From Brasilonema sp. CT11 (GTDB taxonomy: Bacteria > Cyanobacteriota > Cyanobacteriia > Cyanobacteriales > Nostocaceae): a stretch of 64,000 nucleotides of DNA. The DNA lies in assembly GCF_017982655.1 (NCBI RefSeq), contig NZ_JABXYX010000017.1:1-64000 (forward strand), written 5' to 3'. The notes beneath the pieces are model-generated. The model worked only from the letters and a program-made list of their open reading frames with translations, did not search any database and was not told the origin of the DNA. Below, one piece after another: positions 17,996 through 27,349 of the stretch; within the stretch, counting starts at the first letter, position 1, and every line of letters starts with the position of its first letter. Position numbers and translations under genes: made by a program.

Positions 17996-20119
17996 ATGAC
18001 CAATATGAGAATATCTCAGAAACTATCTCTAAGTGCATGTGCACATACAGACGAATACGCTAAATTGTATTTCCGTGGGTCTAACATCGAGGTCAGCGAA
18101 GAAATGCATGTTGAGTCAACAGAGAAATTAGAAGGGGTGCTGAAACTGCCGTCGGATGGACAAAAAGCGGAATTGAAAAATAATAAACAAAAAAAGCTGC
18201 TACCACCAGCCATATCAGCAGATGTACCTCGCCAGTGGACAATTGAAAAAAGTGAAGAACTTTACCGAATAGAAGGTTGGGGGCAGCCTTACTTTTCAAT
18301 AAACGCAGCAGGTCATATCACTGTTTCTCCTAAAGGCGATCGCGGCGGTTCTTTGGATTTATATGAACTCGTCAACGCCCTCAAACAGCGTAGTCTAGGA
18401 TTGCCGCTACTGATTCGTTTCTCAGATATTTTGGAAGACAGGATTGAGCGGTTAAACGCTTGTTTTGCCAAAGCGATCGCCCGCTACAACTACCCTGGTG
18501 TTTACCGTGGCGTATTTCCTGTCAAGTGCAATCAGCAACGGCACTTAATTGAAGACTTGGTAAAGTTCGGCAAACCCCATCAATTTGGCTTAGAAGCTGG
18601 TTCCAAGCCAGAGTTGATGATTGCTCTAGCTTTATTGGATACACCAGGAGCGCTGCTGATTTGCAACGGCTACAAAGACCGAGAATACATCGAGACAGCG
18701 ATGCTGGCACAAAAACTAGGTCAAAAGTCGATTATCGTTTTAGAACAAGTCGAAGAAGTTGATTTGGTGATCGAGGTCAGCCAACAATTGGGGATTGAGC
18801 CAATTGTGGGTGTGAGAGCGAAACTAAGTACGCAAGGTATGGGACGGTGGGGAACTTCTACAGGTGATCGCGCTAAATTTGGTCTTACTATCCCTGAAAT
18901 TATTCGAGCAGTTGACAAATTGCGCGAAGCTAACTTGTTGGGTTCCTTGCAACTTTTACACTTCCACGTTGGCTCGCAAATCTCAGCCATTAATGTAATT
19001 AAAGATGCCATCCAAGAAGCCAGCCGTATTTATGTGGAGCTGGCAGCATTGGGGGCAAAGATGAGGTATCTCGATGTTGGTGGTGGCTTGGGTGTCGATT
19101 ATGATGGTTCGCAAACCAACTTTTATGCCTCGAAAAACTACAATATGCAGAACTATGCCAACGATATCGTGGCAGAGTTAAAAGATACCTGTGCAGAGCG
19201 AAAATTACCAGTACCAACACTTATAAGTGAAAGCGGACGGGCGATCGCTTCCCATCAATCGGTACTGATTTTTGACGTTCTTAGTAGTAGTGTTGTCCCG
19301 CTTGACTCACCAGAACAGCCAAAAGAGGGTGAATCCCCGGTGATTACTTACCTCTGGGAAACTTACCAATCTGTTAACGAGGAGAACTACCAAGAGCTCT
19401 ACCATGATGCTACCCAATTCAAAGAAGAAGCCATCAGTCGTTTCAACTTAGGAATATTAAGTCTAACAGAACGTGCTAAAGCTGAAAGGCTTTACTGGGC
19501 TTGTTGTCAAAAAATTCTTGAAATAACCAGAAAGCAGGAATACGTACCGGACGAGATGGAAGACCTAGAACAAATCATGGCTTCTATCTACTACATCAAT
19601 CTTTCTGTGTTTCAATCTGCACCCGACTGTTGGGCTATTGACCAGCTTTTCCCTATCATGCCAATTCACCGTTTGGATCAAGAACCAACACGGCGAGGAA
19701 TTTTGGCAGATCTGACATGCGATAGTGATGGCAAAATCGACAGGTTTATTGACCTGCGGGATGTGAAATCAGTTTTAGAACTGCACCCCCTCAAATTAGG
19801 AGAACCCTACTATCTCGGAATGTTCCTCAACGGAGCTTACCAAGAAATTATGGGCAATTTGCACAATCTCTTTGGCGATACCAACACAGTTCACATCCAA
19901 CTGACTCCAAAAGGTTACCAAATTGAACACGTTGTTAAAGGTGATACCATGAGCGAAGTGGTAAGCTATGTGCAGTATGACTCTGAAGATATGGTCGAAA
20001 GCATTCGCCAACGTTGTGAGCATGCTTTAGAAGAAAATCAGATTACTTTAGCGGAAGCTCAAAGGCTGTTGCAAACCTATGAACAAAGTTTGCGACGCTA
20101 CACTTACCTGAACAGTTAA
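17996..20119 (+). CDS. speA: biosynthetic arginine decarboxylase
   Basis: 707 residues from ATG 17996, with AGGAG six bases upstream at 17985-17989; GTG at 17993 is also possible. It is a PLP-dependent fold-type III enzyme converting arginine to agmatine, the first step to putrescine and spermidine. PLP lysine is Lys177 in FPVKCNQ; a Gly-rich phosphate-binding stretch is YLDVGGGLGVDYDG and the C-terminal LISESGRAI is conserved. The first 80 residues are poorly conserved and Lys-rich, so a later start (for example Met38) cannot be excluded. The gene ends at a strong bidirectional hairpin. Confidence 0.96.
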   Translation: MTNMRISQKLSLSACAHTDEYAKLYFRGSNIEVSEEMHVESTEKLEGVLKLPSDGQKAELKNNKQKKLLPPAISADVPRQWTIEKSEELYRIEGWGQPYFSINAAGHITVSPKGDRGGSLDLYELVNALKQRSLGLPLLIRFSDILEDRIERLNACFAKAIARYNYPGVYRGVFPVKCNQQRHLIEDLVKFGKPHQFGLEAGSKPELMIALALLDTPGALLICNGYKDREYIETAMLAQKLGQKSIIVLEQVEEVDLVIEVSQQLGIEPIVGVRAKLSTQGMGRWGTSTGDRAKFGLTIPEIIRAVDKLREANLLGSLQLLHFHVGSQISAINVIKDAIQEASRIYVELAALGAKMRYLDVGGGLGVDYDGSQTNFYASKNYNMQNYANDIVAELKDTCAERKLPVPTLISESGRAIASHQSVLIFDVLSSSVVPLDSPEQPKEGESPVITYLWETYQSVNEENYQELYHDATQFKEEAISRFNLGILSLTERAKAERLYWACCQKILEITRKQEYVPDEMEDLEQIMASIYYINLSVFQSAPDCWAIDQLFPIMPIHRLDQEPTRRGILADLTCDSDGKIDRFIDLRDVKSVLELHPLKLGEPYYLGMFLNGAYQEIMGNLHNLFGDTNTVHIQLTPKGYQIEHVVKGDTMSEVVSYVQYDSEDMVESIRQRCEHALEENQITLAEAQRLLQTYEQSLRRYTYLNS

Positions 20120-20125
20120 AAGTCA

Positions 20126-20161
20126 AAAGTCATTAGTCATCAATTAGTGACTAATGACTTT
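20126..20161. terminator. bidirectional hairpin between speA and the nucleotidyltransferase gene
   Basis: AAAGTCATTAGTCA (20126-20139) and TGACTAATGACTTT (20148-20161) are perfect 14-bp inverted arms with an 8-nt loop, flanked by A and T tracts, placed 6 nt after the speA stop and upstream of the convergent gene's end. It could serve both genes. The sequence is also a variant of the AGTCATT-type short repeat, so its origin may be repetitive. Confidence 0.65.
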
Positions 20162-20216
20162 AAAACGGCAGATGCTACAACGCTTAAAGTCGCAAGGGCG
20201 TACTGCCTCCTAATGA

Positions 20217-21383
20217 CTAAGTAGCATTATTTCCCAACAATTCAGCAATAGCTTGCCGTTCCACTGGTGTATGCGATGGTGGATCTCGGCGAGCATCAGT
20301 AATCAGCCAGTCCAGAGCTGCTGCTTGGACATCTATCGTTGCTCCAGTTTTGTCTACACAGTGACGACCAAATACCAACTTGTCCACAAGCCGTACTCCC
20401 GGTCCCAATCGTGACCATTCAAAAATGACACTGTTTTCTACCGTGGCACCACTGCATATCCAGCAGTTTGGACCTATCATCGTAGGGCCGACAATTTTGG
20501 CTCCGTCTTCAATCTTGGTCATGCCGCCGATATAAACTGGACCTGTAATATCGACTTTATCCCAATTGACAGCAACGTTCATGCCAGTGTATATACCAGG
20601 TGCGACTTGTTGTCCAGGGATTTGCACGTTCTTAATTTGCCCTGAAAGGACACCACGAATTGCCCGCCAGTAGTCTGGAACTTTTCCAATATCCACCCAT
20701 TCAAAGTCCATTGGGATAGCGTAGAAGGGCGCACCAATTTCTACCAGTTTGGGGAAAAGCTGGCTACCAATGTCATACTCTACCCCAGATGGGATATAAT
20801 TAAAAACCTCTGGTTCAAAAATATAAATACCTGTGTTGATGTTAGTGCTCAGAGCTTCCTCAACTTTGGGTTTTTCTTGGAAAGCTTTAACACGACCATC
20901 TTCGTTCGTGACGACTACACCATAGCTAGAAACTTCTTCCTTGGGCACGGATTTCATGATAATGGTGGCAAGAGATCCTTTAGATTTGTGCAACTTCACA
21001 GCTGCTGTCAAATCTAGGTCAATCAGGGCATCACCGCACAACACTACAAAGGTATCATCAAAGAATGGATAAAAGTCTTGGATTTTGCGCATGCCCCCGG
21101 CAGATCCAACTGCTTCCCCAACAAGACTACCTTCAACAATGCGACCTTCAAAAGAGTAGGCAATTTGTACGCCAAACCGCTGACCATCACGGAAATAACT
21201 TTCAATTTCCTCTGCTAAATGGCTTACATTGACCATAATCTGGTCAAAGCCGTGTTTGCGTAAAAGTTCCAGTAAAAATTCCATCACTGGCTTCTGCAAA
21301 ATGGGCATCATCGGTTTGGGCGTTGTGTAGGTAATCGGACGTACGCGAGTACCTTTACCAGCTGCGAGAATCATCGCCTTCAT
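20217..21383 (-). CDS. sugar-1-phosphate nucleotidyltransferase with left-handed beta-helix domain
   Basis: 388 residues. The N-terminal Rossmann-like domain has the signature MKAMILAAGKGTRVRPITYT and the Lys of PKPMMPIL; a central LCGDALIDLDL supplies the metal-binding Asp. Residues about 250-370 contain hexapeptide-type repeats (GPVYIGGMTKIEDGAKIVGP). This architecture is that of mannose-1-phosphate guanylyltransferase-like enzymes, which make NDP-sugars for polysaccharides; the sugar is not certain. The C-terminal 25 residues are unconserved. It lies far (25 kb) from the exopolysaccharide cluster. Confidence 0.88.
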   Translation of the reverse strand: MKAMILAAGKGTRVRPITYTTPKPMMPILQKPVMEFLLELLRKHGFDQIMVNVSHLAEEIESYFRDGQRFGVQIAYSFEGRIVEGSLVGEAVGSAGGMRKIQDFYPFFDDTFVVLCGDALIDLDLTAAVKLHKSKGSLATIIMKSVPKEEVSSYGVVVTNEDGRVKAFQEKPKVEEALSTNINTGIYIFEPEVFNYIPSGVEYDIGSQLFPKLVEIGAPFYAIPMDFEWVDIGKVPDYWRAIRGVLSGQIKNVQIPGQQVAPGIYTGMNVAVNWDKVDITGPVYIGGMTKIEDGAKIVGPTMIGPNCWICSGATVENSVIFEWSRLGPGVRLVDKLVFGRHCVDKTGATIDVQAAALDWLITDARRDPPSHTPVERQAIAELLGNNAT

Positions 21384-22133
21384 ATGTCTTTATTCCTCAA
21401 CCACAAGCGAGTTTACTGTTATTAAGTCATATTTCATCGTGAGTTTATTTCTGATTGAAGTCACCCCGCAAAACACGGATAACAGATATCAAGAGACTTT
21501 GATCCAGTCAATTGCATAACCTGCCTAGTAGTGTCAAGTATAAACCATGAATAAAATATAAAATATTAAGTATAAAGTATAAATTTTTCATACCTATCTT
21601 TCAGCATTCACACTTCATAACCTTGTATCATTCTTTATCCTACTCTAACCTACTCTGCCTAAAGCCCATTGAGCTTTACGAGAAGTCCTATGCCTGGGGC
21701 ATGGCTACACCGTAAGTCCTGCGTAGGATTGCGCCAATAAATAACAGTCTGGAGGAGGAGATATGAATTTACCTCCAGCACACCTATGTCCTAATTCGTT
21801 TCCACATGCTATGCCGCAGAGTGACTGTTCACCCGACTTACGGACACGCGCTCCGTTAGAAAGTACACGCTTCGTATGCCCAGAGGGCACACTCTTGCAA
21901 CGTCACCAGACCACAGGAGTCGCGCTAACAGTGAACGCAGTCACCAAGGCACACAAAACTTTCATCTAGAGAGCGCTGTTTGGTCACCATCCAGAGTAGG
22001 TAACTTGTTCACAAAGGATTTTCCGACTTGGCAAAATTTCTGTTGGTGTCTACATCTTCTCATTCGTTATCTTTTTCAATTTAATCGGATTTTGGAACTT
22101 ACTGAAGCCAAACTCTGATAATCTTGAATATTC
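21384..22133. other. 750-nt intergenic region with repeats, no gene
   Basis: It contains A/T-rich direct repeats (AAGTATAAAGTATAAA near 21569) and GC-rich interspersed modules at about 21680-21740 and 21830-21930 (GACTTACGGACACGCGCTCC and CGCTAACAGTGAACGCAGTC). A 68-codon ORF at 21763 has a strong GGAGGAGGAG ribosome-site-like sequence, but its second half is repeat sequence and its composition is not protein-like. I see no RNA gene. Confidence 0.5.
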
Positions 22134-22976
22134 CTATGTTGCCAACTCTGAATTCAGGGGAGCCTCTATGGATTCATGATTAGCTGAGTCAGTCAGTAAC
22201 CTGATTTTAATTTCCTGATAAAACTCCTCCTGAAATAGCTCCACTTTCGATTGAGCACAAAGCAGTAGTAAAGCCCAGAAAACACTAACAACTATATGAC
22301 TATGTTGCGATGTGTGTGTATTATTTTGTTGTGGTTGCTTTGTTTGCGTCCATAACTCCACCAGTTGTTCAAGATTGAGCCAACTGTTCTGTAAACTCAA
22401 TTGTGTTGCCACACTTTGCAATAGCTGCTCTAGTTCAAAAGCCACCTCTGTAAGATTTTCCTGGTGAGCCAACTCTAATGCTGCCCGCATACTTTGCAAA
22501 CTAGGTTGCCGTTTCTGACGGACAGGTTTATTAACTTTTTCTACGAGTTTCAATTGTTGCGCCATGATTTGCAATTGCGAAATCAGTTCTTGCAAAGTCA
22601 CGCGACGCTTTGACGGTGGCATTGCTATTGGACGACGACGCAAGTGCCGCTCTAATGGTAAGCGCTGAGCTTGATGAATGATCCCGTCTTCACTCGTAAG
22701 CAATCCATCATCAACGGATGCTTCTTGATCTTGTGCTGCTGATTGCAATTCCATCAAAGTATTTGCTTTAAATAGCACAAGTTTGGATGCCGATAAAAAA
22801 GCTTGTCCTGATTTCAACAAGTCAGCTTCATAGCCCTTGCTGGTTGCTTCCGATCCCATTAGTTCCAAATAATTATCAATCACCGAAATCACTTTGACAT
22901 CCCAAGGGTCTATTTCCCCAAGTTCAGCCTGATGAATCAAAAGTGTAATTTTTTCCAATAACTCAGAAGCATCCAT
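22134..22976 (-). CDS. scpA: segregation and condensation protein A
   Basis: 280 residues. ScpA is the kleisin that joins the Smc ATPase head and ScpB in bacterial condensin. The N-terminal ITLLIHQAELGEIDPWDVKV and SGQAFLSASKLVLFKA are the typical ScpA motifs that contact the Smc neck. The middle (RRRPIAMPPSKRRVTL) is basic and the C-terminal winged-helix part includes SVFWALLLLCAQSKVELFQE. It lies alone, with no scpB adjacent. Between scpA and the LapA-like gene is a 129-nt spacer, so co-transcription is possible. Confidence 0.93.
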   Translation of the reverse strand: MDASELLEKITLLIHQAELGEIDPWDVKVISVIDNYLELMGSEATSKGYEADLLKSGQAFLSASKLVLFKANTLMELQSAAQDQEASVDDGLLTSEDGIIHQAQRLPLERHLRRRPIAMPPSKRRVTLQELISQLQIMAQQLKLVEKVNKPVRQKRQPSLQSMRAALELAHQENLTEVAFELEQLLQSVATQLSLQNSWLNLEQLVELWTQTKQPQQNNTHTSQHSHIVVSVFWALLLLCAQSKVELFQEEFYQEIKIRLLTDSANHESIEAPLNSELAT

Positions 22977-23105
22977 TAATTGTTTGGATATTGGATTGAC
23001 TGGTTTTGTATAAGAAATTGCTATTTCTTATAAGTTGTTCTTTGTTGTGTTAGTAGTCGATAGTGGGACGACTAACAACTACTAACTCCCCACGAAACAA
23101 TTCTC

Positions 23106-23465
23106 TTATTGGCTGATGACTTGTGCTTCTTTTGCTACAGAATCATTCACTGGCGGTAGAACAGGTTTCAAAGATTGAACTTCTGCTTGATATTGTTCAA
23201 CTTTCCTTTCTAGTTCCTTAATTTGGACATTTTTCTGTCGCACTTGTTGACCAGAAAGTACAAGTCGCAGAAAATGTGTCCAGATACTATACAACCAAGC
23301 CAGAACTGCTCCTATCCCAGTTGCTAAAAGCAACTCAATTGCAATTGGTGCCTGCACCTGCACTTCTGGAACGATATTGATTGTTCCAGGTTGGGTGTTC
23401 TCGAGGGCAAATAAAGCCAAGGCTAAACAAAAGATAAAGATTATTACAAAGTTGATTTGTCTCAT
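23106..23465 (-). CDS. LapA-domain membrane protein
   Basis: 119 residues from the ATG at 23465; an in-frame extension of 35 codons upstream is polar and unconserved, so I chose the later start (MRQINFVIIFIFCLALALF). Two membrane helices, INFVIIFIFCLALALFAL and AIELLLATGIGAVLAWLY, are followed by a coiled coil (VQIKELERKVEQYQAEVQ). This is the lipopolysaccharide-assembly-protein-A domain arrangement, a small envelope protein of uncertain function in cyanobacteria. It lies upstream of scpA on the same strand. Confidence 0.85.
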   Translation of the reverse strand: MRQINFVIIFIFCLALALFALENTQPGTINIVPEVQVQAPIAIELLLATGIGAVLAWLYSIWTHFLRLVLSGQQVRQKNVQIKELERKVEQYQAEVQSLKPVLPPVNDSVAKEAQVISQ

Positions 23466-23595
23466 TGAAAACCAAAGACTAGATAATTGTTTTTGCCCAA
23501 TGCTTCCCTGAAAATTGTGGCTAATACCATTTTGAATGGTGCTTGAACTATAGCGCAACGTCCTATCCAAAAAAGTTTGAAAACGTTAAGGTTGA

Positions 23596-23763
23596 ACATC
23601 TACAGCAGTTTTATTTGAGTTGTCAAACAACTTTTGGGATTACTCTGTATTTTTTGGAACCAGTACGCATTTTGAGCTTACTCTCGACGAAGAGTTTTTT
23701 ACACCACGAGCCACAGGCAGTAAACCCGTCTATGGCACTTTAGTCATTTGTACAAAGAAATAA
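23596..23763 (+). pseudogene. possible C-terminal gene fragment
   Basis: An open frame without a start codon ends at TAA 23761-23763 and reads protein-like: FFGTSTHFELTLDEEFF then TPRATGSKPVYGTLVICTKK. It is cut on the left by in-frame stops at 23587 and 23593. I do not recognise the family. It may be the end of a deleted gene. The remaining 228 nt to the AI-2E gene are AT-rich with no recognised feature. Confidence 0.3.
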
Positions 23764-23991
23764 AAAACATTGGGCAATTGACTTAGAACAACCTTCCGGA
23801 AAAATTTCACAAACTATTTAGGATTCCTAGAAAACAAAATGGTATGAGAAGGAATATAACTCGTAGAGTATAACATATGATATTTTTATACACCTACTCT
23901 TGTTACAAAAATAGCTCGAAAGAATCATATGAATAATCTTTACATTTCTCTGTATATATGAAATTTTTATCAATCATTCCCGAAACTCCTA

Positions 23992-25044
23992 CTAATTTAC
24001 ACTGTTTTTTATGTTACCGCTTTTGATAGCATCGAAGGTAACTTTTATGGTGCCAGCAATAGGAACAGCAACCAGTGTTCCTAATAAACCAGCAATCTCA
24101 AATCCCATGAGAATAGCTACAAAAATCCAGATGGGATTAACACCAATAAAATCGCCAAGTAACTTGGGACCTAACAGATTATCTTTAATTTGCTGCATGA
24201 CAATGGCAGCTATAGCGACTTGCACTGACAACCACCAATTTTGCAGCAACACTAAAAAAGTAACCAAACCAATACCTAAAGTCGCCCCGATGAAGGGGAT
24301 GAGTTGGGATATACCTATGAGTATGGCAAATAACAAGGCAAAAGGTACTTTGAGAAGTAAGAAAATAGGAATAAGACTAATTACCATGAACAATGCTAGC
24401 AAAATCTGGCTGAGAAAAAAGTAGTGGAAATTAAGTCGTAAAGATGTGGTTAAGGGGAATCGAATATGAGGTGGTAAGAAGTTGAATAAGCCAGACCATA
24501 CGCGATCGCCATACAATAGCATATAAAATGCCAGCACCACCACCAATATCAGATCAACTAAACCCGATAACAGTGTTCCCGCAAATCCCACAACAACCGA
24601 AGCCAACTGTTGCAGCAAACTCTGAATGTTTGCATTTATTTGATTGCTGACTACCGTCAAATCTAGGGGAAAACGCTGCTTTTTAGCTAAAGCTTCAATC
24701 TGCTCCAAATTTGCTTGACTGGTGGCTAGCCAATCTGGAATTTTATTTAAAAGTTGTATTGTTTGGTCAATAACTACTGGTACGAGCGTAACGGCAAGAA
24801 TGACCAAAAGCGTTAAAGTTAACAGCAATACAATGATAACTGCTTGAGCACGGCTCAAGGTAATGCGTTCAAATAACTTGACTGGGTAGTTCAGTAAAAA
24901 AGCCAGAATTGCTGCAATGCTCACAATAGTGATCGGGTGCTGGAATAAGCGAAAAATCACATACAGCAACCAGAGATTGAGAGCGATAATCGGACCGCTC
25001 AGGCCGTATATTAACAGACGTTGAACTGAGGCTGAACGGTACAT
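23992..25044 (-). CDS. AI-2E family transporter (PerM-like membrane protein)
   Basis: 350 residues with about eight membrane helices. The family's soluble middle (ATSQANLEQIEALAKKQRF) and the hydrophobic pair QLIPFIGATLGIGLVTFLV and LVAVPIAGTIKVTFDAI are visible. The name comes from the E. coli autoinducer-2 exporter TqsA, but family members include ion antiporters and permeases, and the substrate here is unknown. Single gene, divergent from pdxH. Confidence 0.9.
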   Translation of the reverse strand: MYRSASVQRLLIYGLSGPIIALNLWLLYVIFRLFQHPITIVSIAAILAFLLNYPVKLFERITLSRAQAVIIVLLLTLTLLVILAVTLVPVVIDQTIQLLNKIPDWLATSQANLEQIEALAKKQRFPLDLTVVSNQINANIQSLLQQLASVVVGFAGTLLSGLVDLILVVVLAFYMLLYGDRVWSGLFNFLPPHIRFPLTTSLRLNFHYFFLSQILLALFMVISLIPIFLLLKVPFALLFAILIGISQLIPFIGATLGIGLVTFLVLLQNWWLSVQVAIAAIVMQQIKDNLLGPKLLGDFIGVNPIWIFVAILMGFEIAGLLGTLVAVPIAGTIKVTFDAIKSGNIKNSVN

Positions 25045-25187
25045 CTTATGTTATCTGTGTTAAAACGCTTTGATACATTAGGTACAACTTAGTGAAAGCT
25101 GATGACCATCTAGATTAGATAAATATTTTTGCAAATACAGGCACCAAGTACTGAAATACGTACTTAATAATAGGAAAGTAAACGAAA

Positions 25188-25832
25188 ATGGACAAAACGA
25201 TCGCTGACCTTCGCAAAGACTACACCTTGCAAAGTTTGAGCGAAAAGGATGTAAACTCTAATCCTTTTATACAGTTTAGACAATGGTTTGACCAAGCATT
25301 AGCAGCTCAACTCCCAGAACCAAACGCGATGACTGTAGCCACAGCTACACTAAACGGTCAGCCCTCAGCAAGAATTGTGCTGCTCAAAGGTTTTGACCAA
25401 CGGGGCTTTATCTTTTATACCAACTACAACAGTCATAAAGGACAGGAGTTAGCAGAAAATCCTCAAGCTTCGTTAGTTTTCTGGTGGGCGGAACTAGAAC
25501 GCCAAGTCCGTATTTGTGGGAGTGTAGAAAAAGTTTCCGAGAAAGAATCAGATGAGTATTTTTATAGCCGTCCTTTGAACAGTCGCCTAGGTGCATGGGC
25601 ATCTGAGCAAAGTCAGGTTATAAAAAGCCGAGAAGTGCTGGAACAACGGATGCAGGAGTTGCAAATTCAATATCAAAACCAAGATGTTAAGCGACCACAA
25701 CACTGGGGTGGCTTGCGCGTGATCCCCACAGAAATCGAATTTTGGCAAGGACGTTCTAACCGCCTGCATGATCGCTTGCTTTATACTCGCTTAGATGATG
25801 GAAGTTGGAAAATTCAGCGTTTATCGCCGTAA
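25188..25832 (+). CDS. pdxH: pyridoxamine 5'-phosphate oxidase
   Basis: 214 residues, full family length. It is an FMN enzyme oxidising pyridoxine or pyridoxamine phosphate to pyridoxal phosphate, the last step of vitamin B6 salvage. Conserved stretches include [36 protein letters not shown] and the C-terminal [20 protein letters not shown] with RLHDR. The start has AGGAAAG ten bases upstream. Its TAA stop shares one base with the ATG of the cyclase-family gene, so the two are translationally coupled. Confidence 0.97.
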   Translation: MDKTIADLRKDYTLQSLSEKDVNSNPFIQFRQWFDQALAAQLPEPNAMTVATATLNGQPSARIVLLKGFDQRGFIFYTNYNSHKGQELAENPQASLVFWWAELERQVRICGSVEKVSEKESDEYFYSRPLNSRLGAWASEQSQVIKSREVLEQRMQELQIQYQNQDVKRPQHWGGLRVIPTEIEFWQGRSNRLHDRLLYTRLDDGSWKIQRLSP

Positions 25833-26752
25833 TGAAAAAACTCGCACTTTTGTATTTAGTCACATTCTTGAGCTTTGTTGTTTGCCTGTCCATCAACGCA
25901 GCACAGCCGCGCCCTGTACCTCCTCTATGGCAGGTTTATCAGCAGTCATTTCAAACAGCCAAGTACGTTGACCTCACTCATACTATCGCTCCTGGAATTC
26001 CTGTTTGGGCAGGGTTTGGTTCCTCGAAGTTTGAACAGACTGTTAACCCAGAGACGGGGAAGCCATACACCTACCAAAAGGATGGCTTTGAAGCAACTCA
26101 TTACGACTTATCTACTGATCAGCTTGGAACTCAGTTAGATCCACCTGCTCATTGGAACCCTGATTATCCAGCTATTGATGAGTTACCTGCAACCTTTGCT
26201 GTTCGTCCCTTAGTCGTCATTCCCATTCAAGATAAAGTCGCTGGTGATCCAAACTATCACCTCACAGTTAAAGATATTCAGGATTGGGAAACTCGTCATG
26301 GCAGGATTCCTGAAGGTTCAGTTGTGTTTGTCCGCTCTGACTGGTCTAAGGAATGGCCAAATCCTGAACTTCCTAAAAGAAAGAAGTTTCCTGGGGTGTC
26401 GCTGCAAGCTCTCCAGTTTCTGCATTTGCAGCGTAAGATTCTGTTCCACGGACACGAACCTCTAGATACAGATAGTACTCCGACTTTTGAAGGAGAAGCT
26501 TGGCTACTAAAAAACGGATATACCCAAGCAGAAGGAGTCGCGAATTTAGATCAAGCGCCAGAGACAGGCGCACTGGTGGCGATTGGTTATCCCAAATTTC
26601 AAGGCGGCACAGGAGGTTACGCACGCTATATTGCTATCTGTCCGCCAGACTGGAAGTATGGCGTGTCGGTCGGTCAGATACCAGAATCTCCTCTACAAAA
26701 AGCAAATAAACCACTGCGTTGGGATCAACAACTGAATGTACGAGTCAGATAG
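25832..26752 (+). CDS. secreted cyclase-family protein (kynurenine formamidase-like fold)
   Basis: 306 residues from the ATG at 25832, which overlaps the pdxH stop by one base. Residues 1-24 form a signal peptide (LALLYLVTFLSFVVCLSINA). The body is a PF04199-type cyclase domain: DLTHTIAPGIPVW, then the metal-site region STDQLGTQLDPPAHW. In the canonical HxGTHxDxPxH motif the second His is Gln here (GTQLD), a variant seen in part of the family, and the first position is also not His, so metal binding and activity may differ. These proteins hydrolyse amides or esters; the substrate is unknown. Coupling to pdxH suggests co-expression but no known pathway link. Confidence 0.85.
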   Translation: MKKLALLYLVTFLSFVVCLSINAAQPRPVPPLWQVYQQSFQTAKYVDLTHTIAPGIPVWAGFGSSKFEQTVNPETGKPYTYQKDGFEATHYDLSTDQLGTQLDPPAHWNPDYPAIDELPATFAVRPLVVIPIQDKVAGDPNYHLTVKDIQDWETRHGRIPEGSVVFVRSDWSKEWPNPELPKRKKFPGVSLQALQFLHLQRKILFHGHEPLDTDSTPTFEGEAWLLKNGYTQAEGVANLDQAPETGALVAIGYPKFQGGTGGYARYIAICPPDWKYGVSVGQIPESPLQKANKPLRWDQQLNVRVR

Positions 26753-26827
26753 CAGATAACAGGACAGTTAGGACAAGGAAAAGAGCAGTATCTACTTGAC
26801 TTTCTTCAAAATTATGGTTGTATAAAA

Positions 26828-26886
26828 TTGTTACAAAAATATTGTAACAAGAACCACAAAGATCTGATATATGTACTACAAGTACA
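26828..26886. promoter_or_regulatory. two palindromes upstream of the graspetide precursor
   Basis: TTGTTACAA (26828-26836) and TTGTAACAA (26842-26850) are perfect 9-bp inverted arms with a 5-nt spacer and no T tail. A second palindrome, TGTACT/AGTACA with a 3-nt spacer, lies at 26872-26886. Both sit 77-135 nt before the precursor ATG, as an operator or leader would. The second is close to but does not match the LexA or NtcA spacing. A role is inference. Confidence 0.45.
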
Positions 26887-26962
26887 GGAATCAGGACCTT
26901 TTCCTAACACTTAGGAAACCCAGTACAAAACCCAGGAATTTTATCAACCCAGGAGAACTGTT

Positions 26963-27259
26963 ATGAACCATCCCTTTGGTTTAGATGTTTCAGATTTAGA
27001 AGCAATAGAACTCAATTTTGAAGAGGAACTCAATGACGAAGAGGCTGCTCAAGTCTTAGGTGGATCGAGTAAAGTGACGACTAAAGCAGGTGAACAAGGA
27101 GAGGGAGAGATACTCACCACTCTAGCTTTAGGTGAAGAAGGAGGAATACAATGTATTTCTGCCCCGTGTCCAGGAAGTGAAGGAGGAGAGAAGCCACCCA
27201 CAAAGCCTCGTGTGAGCAAAGGTTGGTTTTTTGAAAGTGGAGGTCACTTTCCTTGGTAG
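26963..27259 (+). CDS. graspetide precursor peptide with double-glycine leader (plesiocin-like core motif)
   Basis: 98 residues with AGGAGA seven bases before the ATG. Residues 1-34 look like an acidic RiPP leader ending in a double glycine (DLEAIELNFEEELNDEEAAQ then VLGG, Gly33-Gly34). The predicted core carries TTLALGEE (Thr52, Thr53, Glu58, Glu59), an exact TTxxxxEE motif as in plesiocin-type (group 2) graspetides, in which Thr-Glu ester rings form. An earlier stretch TTKAGEQGEGE (Thr39-Glu49) looks like a degenerate duplicate, also similar at DNA level (AGGTGAA then C or G then AAGGAG). The tail has CISAPC (Cys64, Cys69), a basic segment and an aromatic end (GWFFESGGHFPW). The ATP-grasp gene follows 215 nt later. 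The modified product is inferred, not shown. Confidence 0.75.
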   Translation: MNHPFGLDVSDLEAIELNFEEELNDEEAAQVLGGSSKVTTKAGEQGEGEILTTLALGEEGGIQCISAPCPGSEGGEKPPTKPRVSKGWFFESGGHFPW

Positions 27260-27349
27260 ATTCGTCGTTAATGTGAAGTTTAAAGGGACGACTGATTGAA
27301 AACTCAATGCAATCAGTGCACCCCAAAGAAAAAAGCCACTTTAGTAATG

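Noticed and set aside
21763-21969. 68-codon ORF with strong GGAGGAGGAG upstream
   Set aside because: Its second half is interspersed repeat sequence and the composition is not protein-like, so the purine run is probably coincidental.
26872-26886. LexA or NtcA site upstream of the graspetide precursor
   Set aside because: GTAC-N5-GTAC and GTA-N7-TAC differ from the LexA (N4) and NtcA (N8) spacings, so only a generic palindrome is claimed.
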